NCBI GenBank assembly: GCA_947494405.1
Contig: CANLWQ010000144.1
Span: 1 to 5,552 of the forward strand
Source: Comamonadaceae bacterium
GTDB taxonomy: Bacteria > Pseudomonadota > Gammaproteobacteria > Burkholderiales > Burkholderiaceae_C
Reading direction: 5' to 3'
DNA length: 5,552 nt
Shown: one piece after another, positions 1 to 5,552 of the stretch
Layout: each line of letters starts with the position of its first letter
Numbering within the stretch: position 1 is the first letter of the stretch
Notes under the pieces: generated by a model
What the model was told of the DNA's origin: nothing
What the model saw: only the letters and a program-made list of their open reading frames with translations
The model's database searches: none
Position numbers and translations under genes: made by a program

Positions 1-4
1 TAAA

Positions 5-31
5 GAACTGTTTCTGCGGAGTTAACAGTCC
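5..31. repeat. Inverted repeat spanning the tRNA break
   Basis: On the plus strand, GAACTGTT at 5-12 and AACAGTCC at 24-31 are inverted copies matching at 7 of 8 bases, separated by 11 bases. As RNA from the minus strand all eight pairs form, counting one G-U. One arm lies in the tRNA anticodon stem-loop and the other in the non-tRNA sequence. It could be a group I intron P1-like pairing, a recombinase core site, or the trigger of an assembly or amplification chimera. With arms this short, chance is also possible. Confidence 0.45.
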
Positions 32-59
32 GGTGCTCTACCAACTGAGCTATCGAGGA
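22..59 (-). tRNA. tRNA-Asn(GUU), 5' half only; departs from tRNA sequence after the anticodon loop
   Basis: Read on the minus strand from 59, the parts fall in canonical order: a 7-base acceptor strand TCCTCGA, TA, a D arm with stems GCTC and GAGC around AGTTGGTA, one A, the anticodon stem CCGGA, and the loop CTGTTAA with anticodon GTT at 26-24. Spacing puts U33 and the anticodon where expected, so Asn identity is firm. The next base (C at 21) is extra. TCCGC at 20-16 could still form the 3' anticodon stem, but only with an 8-base loop. After that, positions 15-1 contain no variable loop, GGTTCGA-type T arm or complementary acceptor strand. The 3' half is therefore missing or displaced to the left of the window. 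An intron, an integrated element, a pseudogene or a chimeric contig end could all explain this. Confidence 0.8.
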
Positions 60-195
60 ATATATTTGGAATTACTAAATGGAAGAATGATCTACAAATG
101 CACCCTAAATAGGATCACTGGCAAACTTCTTCAAGGCAAATTGTAGCAAAAAATATTTTGAGGCCGCCTTGCTAAGCAGCACATAGGGCATTGTC

Positions 196-201
196 TATAC
201 T
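196..201 (+). promoter_or_regulatory. Candidate -10 box (TATACT) for the plus-strand cluster
   Basis: TATACT matches TATAAT at five of six bases and lies 26 bases before the first ATG, which would give a leader of about 20 nt. There is no good -35 at standard spacing. The nearest resemblance, TTGCTA at 169-174, is 21 bases upstream, which is too far for a standard sigma-70 promoter. This is the best promoter candidate for the whole rightward gene set, but it rests on a single hexamer. Confidence 0.3.
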
Positions 202-216
202 CAAAAATGCTTTGTT

Positions 217-220
217 AGGA
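217..220 (+). promoter_or_regulatory. Ribosome binding site deciding the ligase start
   Basis: AGGA lies 7 bases before ATG 228. In-frame ATGs at codons 7 and 8 (246 and 249) have no comparable site, so this supports the upstream start. Confidence 0.6.
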
Positions 221-227
221 AAAATAT

Positions 228-1850
228 ATGCAGTCCCTCGGAAAAATGATGGCGCGCCCACTTTTGGTCTCTGCCATTTTGGAGCATGGTGCAAATCAAT
301 TTGGTATGCAACAAGTGGTTAGTCGCGAAACGCATGGCTCCATACACAATTACACCTTCAGGGACATGGCAAACCGCGCTAAGCAACTTGCCAATGCGCT
401 GCATAGTCTCGGTTTAAAGCCGGGCAATGTGGTGGGTTCTATTGCTTGGAACAATTACCGACATTTGGAATCTTATTATGGTGTTTCGGGTGCAGGCATG
501 GTGATGCACACCTGCAATCCACGTCTTCACCCCAATCAACTCGCTTTCATCATCAACCATGCAGAAGACGAAGCGGTTTTGTTTGACAGCAGCTTTGCGC
601 CGTTGATCAAAGCGGTCGCGCCTCTGTGCAGCTTGGTCAAACACTGGATTTGTTTGAGCGATAAAACCCATGTACCCACGGTTGAGGGTGTTGATATAAA
701 AAACTATGAAGACCTGATTGCGCCTTTTCCAGCCCTTTTTGATTGGCCCGACTTGGACGAAAACAGCGGCGCTGCACTTTGCTACACCTCTGGCACGACA
801 GGAAACCCCAAAGGTGTCATGTATTCACACCGAGCCATAGCGCTGAGCGCTTTGTCTGCATGCCTGCCTAATGTGTTGAATATTTCTTCACAGGAAACTG
901 TATTACCCGTAGTACCTATGTTCCACATCAATGCATGGTGTTTGCCCTACGCGTGTTTGATTGCTGGTGCCAAGTTGGTGCTGCCTGGGCCTAGGTTGGA
1001 TGGGGCAAGCCTTTACGAATTGATGGAGTCGGAAAAAGTTACTTTAAGTGCCGGTGTACCCACCATTTGGATGGGGCTCATTGAGCATTTAGAGAAAAAC
1101 CAACTTGCATTCACCACCATGCGCCGCACAGGTGTGGGCGGCTCTGCCATGCCCAAGGCCTTGATTGCCAAGTTCAACGATGTCTACAAGGTGGATGTTC
1201 GCCATGGCTGGGGCATGACAGAAACAACTGCCGTTGCCACCATCAGCAATTTAAGCGCAGACGAAATGCATTTGCCCAATGCCGTGCGCCACGATATGGT
1301 GGCCAAGCAGGGCAAGTCGGTGTTTGGAATTGAACTGAAAATCGTGGATGAAGATGGAAATTCTTTGCCCAGAGATGGTCAATCGCAAGGTGAGTTGATG
1401 GTGCGAGGGCAGTGGATTGTGGAGAACTACCACAAGGCAGAGACCCAAGCCTTGGTAGATGGCTGGTTTCCTACAGGCGACATTGCCACCATCAGTCCAG
1501 ATGGGGTGATGCAAATACGTGACCGCACCAAAGACGTCATCAAGTCGGGAGGCGAGTGGATCAGCTCCATCGAACTAGAGAACGCTGCAGCGGCTCACCC
1601 GCAAGTGGCGATGGCGGCGGTGATTGGCATCAAGCATCCCAAGTGGGATGAGAGACCTTTGTTGTTGATTGTGCGCAAGCAGCCAGACTTTACAGACAAG
1701 CAAGACCTTTTGGCGTTTCTAGAGCAACGGGTTGCCAAATGGTGGATTCCAGATGATGTGATTTTTGTGGACAGCTTGCCTGTGGGTGGAACAGGTAAAG
1801 TCCAGAAGAATGAATTGCGTCTGAAGTACGGTGGACTTTTTTCTGCCTAA
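228..1850 (+). CDS. Acyl-CoA ligase (AMP-forming), DmdB/AlkK-like
   Basis: It activates a carboxylic acid with ATP to an acyl-adenylate and then transfers it to CoA in the cytoplasm. Motifs of the ANL superfamily occur in order: the phosphate loop [11 protein letters not shown] at residues 186-196, FHINAW at 232-237, GGSAMPK at 304-310, GWGMTETT at 327-334, TGD at 416-418, the hinge region [14 protein letters not shown] at 431-444, and the catalytic lysine K524 in GGTGKVQK. The 540-aa length and the N-terminal LGKMM...[10 protein letters not shown] pattern resemble 3-(methylthio)propionyl-CoA ligase (DmdB) and medium-chain fatty acyl-CoA ligases. The true substrate is not readable from sequence. 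The usual SPLGT-like stretch after MTET is TAVAT here, which may alter the acyl pocket. ATG 228 is preferred because AGGA at 217-220 sits 7 bases upstream and the family N-terminus fits. The gene looks intact and leads a tight plus-strand gene set. Confidence 0.93.
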   Translation: MQSLGKMMARPLLVSAILEHGANQFGMQQVVSRETHGSIHNYTFRDMANRAKQLANALHSLGLKPGNVVGSIAWNNYRHLESYYGVSGAGMVMHTCNPRLHPNQLAFIINHAEDEAVLFDSSFAPLIKAVAPLCSLVKHWICLSDKTHVPTVEGVDIKNYEDLIAPFPALFDWPDLDENSGAALCYTSGTTGNPKGVMYSHRAIALSALSACLPNVLNISSQETVLPVVPMFHINAWCLPYACLIAGAKLVLPGPRLDGASLYELMESEKVTLSAGVPTIWMGLIEHLEKNQLAFTTMRRTGVGGSAMPKALIAKFNDVYKVDVRHGWGMTETTAVATISNLSADEMHLPNAVRHDMVAKQGKSVFGIELKIVDEDGNSLPRDGQSQGELMVRGQWIVENYHKAETQALVDGWFPTGDIATISPDGVMQIRDRTKDVIKSGGEWISSIELENAAAAHPQVAMAAVIGIKHPKWDERPLLLIVRKQPDFTDKQDLLAFLEQRVAKWWIPDDVIFVDSLPVGGTGKVQKNELRLKYGGLFSA

Positions 1851-1873
1851 AAATATTTTAAAAATTTACCCAA

Positions 1874-1878
1874 GAGGA
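1874..1878 (+). promoter_or_regulatory. Ribosome binding site of the substrate-binding protein
   Basis: GAGGA lies 4 bases before ATG 1883, in an otherwise AT-rich 32-bp gap. The gap has no GC-rich stem followed by a T run, so read-through from the ligase gene is expected. Confidence 0.6.
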
Positions 1879-1882
1879 TCTT

Positions 1883-3127
1883 ATGAATTTCAAACCCTGG
1901 CTTCGCCTGCATCTTGTGGCCATGTTGTTGTGTGGCGTGGTTTCTGTCCAAGCAGCTGAGACTGTGAAGATTGGATTCATTGATGTTCTTTCTGGCCCCT
2001 TCGCTTTAGCCGGGCAGGGCTCATTGAAGCAGTTGCGTGAAGTGGTTTTGCAATTGAACGAAAAATCAGCAGCCACAGATCCTAAGTTTGAAGTGGTTGA
2101 GTTTGATAACAAGGGTTCTACGCAGGAAAGTATCAATATGTTGAAAGCCGCATCGGACCGCGGCATTCATTTCATTACCCAGGGAGGTGGCTCTGGGGTA
2201 GCTTTGACGCTGGTTGATGCCCTCAATAAATTGGCTGATCGTGAACCCGAGCGTGCCATGGTGTTTTTGAACTACGCAGCCATGGACCCCTTGCTAACCA
2301 ATGACCGCTGTAGCTTTTGGCATTTCCGCTTTTATCCCTCTAGTGAGATGCAAATGGAAGCCTTGACCACCTATATGCTGGGGCGCAAGGACATCAAAAA
2401 AGTTTATCTCCTGAACCAAGACTACACCCATGGACAGCAGGTTTCTAAATCTGCCAAAGAATATCTTGCACGAAAACGACCCGATGTACAGCTGGTAGGG
2501 AATGAATTCATTCCCATGGCGCAAATTCGTGACTTCGCACCCTATGTCGCCAAAATTGCGGCCACGGGTGCTGACACCGTCATCACTTCCAACTGGGGCA
2601 GTGATTTAACTTTGCTGTTAAAGGCTTCCAAAGATTTTGGCTTGAACGTGAATTTTTTCACCCTGAATGCCAACAACCCCGGAACGCCAACCCAAATGGG
2701 CTCATGGGGTGTTAATAAAGTGGGGGTTATTTGGAATTGGCTGGGTAATGCCAACACCCCAGAGCTTGAAAAAATTTCTGTGGCCTACAAGAAGAAATAC
2801 AACGAAGACTTTATTTTTGCAGCACACTGGAACACCATGAACATGCTTTTCCAAGCCATCAAAAATGCCAAGTCAACTGACGCCAAAACCGTGGCATTTG
2901 CATTGGAGGGTTTGAGCTACAAAAGCCCTTTAGGGGAAGTCAAAATGCGCAAAACGGATCACCAACTTGAGGCACCGCTTTATTTGGGTATGTGGGACAA
3001 GCAAGGCTCAAAGGGTGTGAAGTACGACGCGGAAAACACGGGCTATGGTTTTCGCACAGAAGCGGTTTGGGATGCTTACATCAGCTCCCAGCCGACTTCG
3101 TGTCAAATGAAAAGACCATCCAAATAA
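1883..3127 (+). CDS. LivJ-type ABC transporter substrate-binding protein (orphan)
   Basis: This is a secreted periplasmic binding protein of the type 1 fold (Peripla_BP_6, branched-chain amino acid/amide class). A signal peptide is clear: positive start, hydrophobic residues 11-22, and a likely cut after VQA at residue 24. The mature part opens with VKIGFIDVLSGPFALAGQG (residues 28-46), the family's first strand and ligand loop. Later family landmarks are GGGSGVALTL (101-110), HFRFYPSSEMQ (147-157), DYTHGQQVSKSAKEYL (180-195) and SNWGSDLTLLLKA (236-248). At 414 aa the length is normal. The mature protein has exactly two cysteines, C143 and C407 near the C-terminus, which could form a disulfide. 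It starts 32 bp after the acyl-CoA ligase with GAGGA at 1874-1878 as ribosome site. No permease or ABC ATPase is present in the window. The ligand is unknown; given the neighbour, a carboxylic acid is as plausible as an amino acid. Confidence 0.9.
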   Translation: MNFKPWLRLHLVAMLLCGVVSVQAAETVKIGFIDVLSGPFALAGQGSLKQLREVVLQLNEKSAATDPKFEVVEFDNKGSTQESINMLKAASDRGIHFITQGGGSGVALTLVDALNKLADREPERAMVFLNYAAMDPLLTNDRCSFWHFRFYPSSEMQMEALTTYMLGRKDIKKVYLLNQDYTHGQQVSKSAKEYLARKRPDVQLVGNEFIPMAQIRDFAPYVAKIAATGADTVITSNWGSDLTLLLKASKDFGLNVNFFTLNANNPGTPTQMGSWGVNKVGVIWNWLGNANTPELEKISVAYKKKYNEDFIFAAHWNTMNMLFQAIKNAKSTDAKTVAFALEGLSYKSPLGEVKMRKTDHQLEAPLYLGMWDKQGSKGVKYDAENTGYGFRTEAVWDAYISSQPTSCQMKRPSK

Positions 3128-3139
3128 ACGCTTAGCTCA

Positions 3140-4237
3140 ATGTCGGTTTCAGAGATTTACCAGAAAGAATTTATAGCGCGAGGTTTTCAAAGTGACCCGG
3201 CTCAACTGCAAGCGGTTGCCGCGCTCGATGATTGTGCGCAAGCTTGGTCGAGTTACAAGCTCAAAAGAGCCAACGCCATCAAGAAACTGATCAACCACCC
3301 GGCTATTCCGCAAGGGGTTTATCTTTACGGCGGGGTAGGGCGCGGCAAAAGTTTCTTGATGGACTGCTTTTACCAAGCTGTTCCTATAAAGCGTAAAACC
3401 CGTCTGCACTTTCATGAGTTCATGCGCGAAGTGCACAGAGAGCTCCATGAGCTCCAAGGCACTGTCAACCCATTGGATGAACTGGGACGCCGCATGGCCA
3501 AGCGTTTCAAGTTGATTTGTTTTGACGAATTTCATATCGCCGATATCACTGACGCGATGATTTTGCATCGTTTATTGGTGGCTATGCAGGTTAATGGCAT
3601 AGGCTTTGTCACCACCTCAAACTTCAAGCCAAGCGAGTTGTATCCCGACGGCCTGCACCGCGACCGTATGTTGCCGGCCATCGATTTGCTGAATGCCACC
3701 ATGGCGGTGGTCAATGTGGACAACGGCACCGATTACCGTGGTCGTATGTTGGAGCAGGCACAGCTTTATTTGAGCCCTTGCAACCTTGCGAACGAGGCTT
3801 TGATGAACCAAACCTTTGATCGTTTGGCCGAGACGCCAGACCAAGATGGCGTTTTGCTGATTGAGTCGCGACAAATTCAAGCCAAGCGTCGAGCCGGTGG
3901 GGTGGTGTGGTTTGATTTCAAAGTCTTGTGCGGCGGACCTCGCTCGCAAAATGATTTTTTGGAAATCGCCAGCCAATTTCACACAGTATTTTTAAGCGGC
4001 GTACCCAAAATGGAAATCCGTATGGCTTCTGAAGCGAGGCGGTTTACTTGGTTGATCGATGTGCTGTATGACCGGCGGGTCAAGTTGGTGATGATGGCCG
4101 ATGTTGAGCCCGAAGCTTTGTATACCAACGGGCCCATGTCGCACGAGTTTCCACGCACGGCATCGAGGTTAAGAGAGATGCAATCAACAACGTTTTTGTC
4201 TCTAGGACGACGCATAGTGGATACTTCGCTGACATGA
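3140..4237 (+). CDS. zapE: ZapE/AFG1-family AAA+ ATPase
   Basis: This is a cytoplasmic P-loop ATPase. In E. coli the family member ZapE associates with the FtsZ ring during division, while the mitochondrial homologue AFG1/LACE1 acts in protein quality control. Visible here: Walker A GGVGRGKS at residues 64-71 with K70, the HFHEFM motif at 90-95, Walker B LICFDEFH at 125-132 with D129/E130, the sensor 1-like TTSN at 158-161, and the SEARRFTWLIDVLYDRRVKL block at 297-316 with candidate arginine-finger or sensor 2 residues R300/R301. The 365-aa length is normal for bacterial ZapE and all core motifs are present, so it should be active. It starts only 12 bp after the binding-protein stop and has no recognisable Shine-Dalgarno in that gap, so its translation may depend on ribosomes arriving from the upstream gene. 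Its stop overlaps the next start by ATGA. Confidence 0.95.
   Translation: MSVSEIYQKEFIARGFQSDPAQLQAVAALDDCAQAWSSYKLKRANAIKKLINHPAIPQGVYLYGGVGRGKSFLMDCFYQAVPIKRKTRLHFHEFMREVHRELHELQGTVNPLDELGRRMAKRFKLICFDEFHIADITDAMILHRLLVAMQVNGIGFVTTSNFKPSELYPDGLHRDRMLPAIDLLNATMAVVNVDNGTDYRGRMLEQAQLYLSPCNLANEALMNQTFDRLAETPDQDGVLLIESRQIQAKRRAGGVVWFDFKVLCGGPRSQNDFLEIASQFHTVFLSGVPKMEIRMASEARRFTWLIDVLYDRRVKLVMMADVEPEALYTNGPMSHEFPRTASRLREMQSTTFLSLGRRIVDTSLT
4234..4237 (+). promoter_or_regulatory. ATGA start-stop overlap coupling zapE to the coiled-coil gene
   Basis: The ATG of the downstream gene (4234-4236) shares two bases with the zapE TGA (4235-4237). No good ribosome site is visible just upstream, so termination-reinitiation is the likely way the second gene is translated, tying its output to ZapE. 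Confidence 0.75.
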
Positions 4238-4899
4238 AACGTTCAGCACTTATTTTTTCAGCCTTAAGCCTGTGCTTTGCATGCACAGCAAGTTTGCTTG
4301 CGCAAGAAAGCATGACCCAGGGCTTGGACATTGCCAGTGAGCGTGAACGCATCAAAACTGAGCGATCACAAATGGAGTCCGAGTACAGCAATTCGCTCAG
4401 AGCCTGCTACCAAAAAATCCATGTCAACAATTGCAAAGACGAAGCCTTCAAGACGCGTCTGCAAAAAACCAATGTTTTGCGCGCCCAAGAACGTGTCTTG
4501 AATGACCAAGAGCGTAAAAAACGCAGTGCCGCTGCACTGCAAAGCATTGAAGATAAAAACAGTTTAGAGAGCCAAACCGAGAGTGCCGAGCGTCGCGCCC
4601 GCAATTCTCAGCAGCATTTAGACAAGCTAGAGAGTAATCTTGAAAAAAACCAAGAACGCTTGGCTAAAGAAAAAAGTGAAGCTGAAAATTTAGAGAAAAA
4701 CGCCCAGCGTGAAAAAGAATTGATTGAACGCCAGCGGGCTCACGCGGAAAAAGTGGAAGCTGCGCGTATGGAGCGCGAAAAGTATTTGCAAAAATTGCAA
4801 TCTGCGCAGGAGCACCGTGAACAAGTTGAGCGCAATCGCGTTCAACGTGGCTTGCCAGGCGCCGCCCCTTTGCCTGCTCGGCCTTTGGATAAACCATGA
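4234..4899 (+). CDS. Exported coiled-coil protein with a C-x8-C motif, function unknown
   Basis: I do not recognise a named family with a known function. The first 23 residues form a signal peptide (MKR, hydrophobic core, LLA before Q24). The two cysteines inside it do not sit in a proper lipobox, so signal peptidase I cleavage is more likely than lipidation. Residues 31-205 contain neither glycine nor proline and are dense in E, K, R, Q and A, so nearly the whole mature protein should be helical and largely coiled coil. C58 and C67 (RACYQ...NNCKDE) are the only mature cysteines and could form a disulfide. The tail from about 206 is rich in proline and alanine (GLPGAAPLPARPLDKP). Similar exported C-x8-C helical proteins occur, as I recall, as conserved hypotheticals in Burkholderiales. 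The ATGA overlap with zapE suggests an envelope or division role; this is inference. It lacks the LytM domain of EnvC and the membrane anchor of TolA. Confidence 0.85.
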   Translation: MKRSALIFSALSLCFACTASLLAQESMTQGLDIASERERIKTERSQMESEYSNSLRACYQKIHVNNCKDEAFKTRLQKTNVLRAQERVLNDQERKKRSAAALQSIEDKNSLESQTESAERRARNSQQHLDKLESNLEKNQERLAKEKSEAENLEKNAQREKELIERQRAHAEKVEAARMEREKYLQKLQSAQEHREQVERNRVQRGLPGAAPLPARPLDKP

Positions 4900-4909
4900 T
4901 GGATTTGCC

Positions 4910-5552
4910 TTGACAAACCCTTTGTCGGATGCGGTCAGGGAGGTTTTTGGTCCCTTGGGACCGCTGGCCAGATCAAGCAGCCATTTCAAACCCAGAGAAG
5001 GCCAAACCCAAATGGCCATGGCTGTGGCCGATACCTTGGCAACCGGTGGCTCCTTGGTGGTGGAAGCTGGCACGGGTGTAGGCAAAACTTTTGCTTACCT
5101 TGTTCCTGCCTTACTCAGTGGCGAGAGGGTGTTGCTCTCCACAGCCACCAAAACATTGCAAGACCAATTGTTTGCAAGAGATATTCCCGACTTACTGGCG
5201 GCTTTGGGTTTGCCTCTGCGTTTGGCCATGCTCAAGGGACGAGGCAGTTATGTGTGTCAACAACGTTTGAGCATGGCGCAACAAGCAGCCACACTCCCTG
5301 ACAGAGCATCCATCAAAACTTTGGCCCAGGTGCAAACATGGGCTAACACCACACGCACTGGCGATTTGGCTGAAATGCCCACTTTAGATGAGCGCTCGCC
5401 CCTGATTCCCTTGATCACCTCTAACCGAGACAACTGCTTGGGTTCGACCTGCAGTTTTTGGAAAGAGTGTCATGTGAATGCCGCCCGCAAAGAAGCCATG
5501 GCGGCGGATGTGGTGGTTATCAATCATCATTTATTTTTTGCAGATTTGGCTA
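4910..5552 (+). CDS. yoaA: YoaA/DinG-family iron-sulfur DNA helicase, N-terminal part (runs off the right edge)
   Basis: This is an XPD-like superfamily 2 helicase that unwinds DNA 5' to 3'; E. coli YoaA works with the HolC subunit of polymerase III in repair of stalled forks. The 214 codons visible hold HFKPREGQTQMA (residues 25-36, Q-motif-like), Walker A EAGTGVGKT (52-60, K59), STATKTLQDQL (77-87), and four presumed 4Fe-4S cysteines at 116, 176, 181 and 187 (C-x59-C-x4-C-x5-C, the last three as in E. coli DinG and YoaA). NHHLFFADL at 205-213 precedes the DEAH box, which lies beyond the window. Wording such as VVEAGTG, NCLGSTC and VINHHLFFADL is closer to YoaA than to E. coli DinG. No in-frame ATG precedes codon 35, which would cut the conserved N-terminus, so TTG 4910 is chosen, with GGA at 4901-4903 as a weak ribosome site. 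The gene lies 10 bp after the coiled-coil gene. Confidence 0.9.
   Translation, partial: MTNPLSDAVREVFGPLGPLARSSSHFKPREGQTQMAMAVADTLATGGSLVVEAGTGVGKTFAYLVPALLSGERVLLSTATKTLQDQLFARDIPDLLAALGLPLRLAMLKGRGSYVCQQRLSMAQQAATLPDRASIKTLAQVQTWANTTRTGDLAEMPTLDERSPLIPLITSNRDNCLGSTCSFWKECHVNAARKEAMAADVVVINHHLFFADLA
4949..4962 (+). repeat. Perfect 6-bp hairpin inside the start of yoaA
   Basis: GGTCCC-TT-GGGACC forms a GC-rich stem with a 2-base loop across codons 14-18 of the helicase. It is not followed by a T run (the T run precedes it), so it is not a plus-strand intrinsic terminator. A run of A on the opposite strand likewise gives no normal terminator for plus-strand genes. It may be only a coding coincidence, or may slow early translation. 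Confidence 0.4.

Larger units (their letters stand above)
60..227. promoter_or_regulatory. Divergent AT-rich spacer between tRNA-Asn and the acyl-CoA ligase
   Basis: This 168-bp gap must hold the promoters for the leftward tRNA and the rightward gene cluster. For the tRNA, the only reasonably spaced pair I see on the minus strand is TTGTAG (97-92) and TAATTC (74-69) with 17 bases between, a weak match to the sigma-70 consensus that would start transcription just before the mature 5' end. A short AT-rich hairpin CAAAA-AATA-TTTTG lies at 147-160. I found no open reading frame, riboswitch or operator I could name. Confidence 0.4.

Noticed and set aside
133..170. AAGGC...GCCTT inverted pair in the divergent spacer, considered as a hairpin or operator
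   Set aside because: Arms of 5 bp with a 28-base loop are expected by chance, and there is no terminator T run after it.
1849..1882. AT-rich AAAATATTTT palindrome after the ligase stop, considered as a terminator
   Set aside because: The stem is only A-T pairs with no GC-rich arm, so it would not terminate transcription. It more likely just keeps the next start unstructured.
3440..3457. Direct repeat GAGCTCCA(T/A) in zapE
   Set aside because: Two short copies encode REL-HEL in a helix. There is no wider repeat array and no effect on the frame.
3149..3568. 139-aa open frame on the minus strand inside zapE
   Set aside because: It lies wholly opposite zapE, which has full ATPase motifs. The frame has no ribosome site or recognisable domain and is a shadow of coding sequence.
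4270..4290. Lipoprotein signal in the coiled-coil protein because of C14 and C17
   Set aside because: The residues before each cysteine (LSL and CFA) do not fit the lipobox [LVI][ASTVI][GAS]C, while LLA before Q24 is a good signal peptidase I site.
4690..5085. 131-aa minus-strand open frame across the coiled-coil gene and the yoaA start
   Set aside because: It is antisense to two supported genes, with composition expected from reversed codons and no recognisable motif.

Overview
The window looks like chromosomal DNA from a betaproteobacterium. Burkholderiales is most likely, perhaps a Comamonadaceae-like freshwater lineage. This is inferred from the flavour of the proteins (a DmdB/AlkK-type acyl-CoA ligase, an orphan LivJ-type binding protein, ZapE, and a YoaA-type helicase) and from coding DNA of moderate GC. 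I see no insertion sequence, CRISPR array, phage gene or toxin-antitoxin module.

Layout. At the left edge is the 5' half of a tRNA-Asn(GUU) on the minus strand. Its sequence stops looking like a tRNA just past the anticodon loop, about 21 bases before the window edge. A 168-bp AT-rich divergent spacer follows. From there every gene is on the plus strand and tightly packed: a 540-aa acyl-CoA ligase, then after 32 bp a secreted type 1 periplasmic binding protein of 414 aa, then after 12 bp the AAA+ ATPase ZapE (365 aa). A 221-aa exported coiled-coil protein overlaps zapE by ATGA. Last comes the N-terminal 214 codons of a YoaA/DinG-family iron-sulfur helicase, which runs off the right edge and probably starts at TTG 4910.

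How the genes may work together. The first pair makes biochemical sense as capture of a carboxylate in the periplasm followed by CoA activation in the cytoplasm. No permease or ABC ATPase is present here, so the binding protein must borrow a transporter encoded elsewhere. The zapE/coiled-coil pair joins a cytoplasmic cell-division-associated ATPase to a periplasmic, almost purely helical protein, with translation coupled by the overlap. The helicase belongs to DNA repair and may simply share the transcript. All five genes could be read from one promoter upstream of the ligase, since no gap after it exceeds 32 bp and no convincing terminator is visible.

Most worth checking are the disrupted tRNA with an inverted repeat across the break, the unusual substrate-pocket motif of the ligase, and the ZapE-coupled periplasmic coiled-coil protein.
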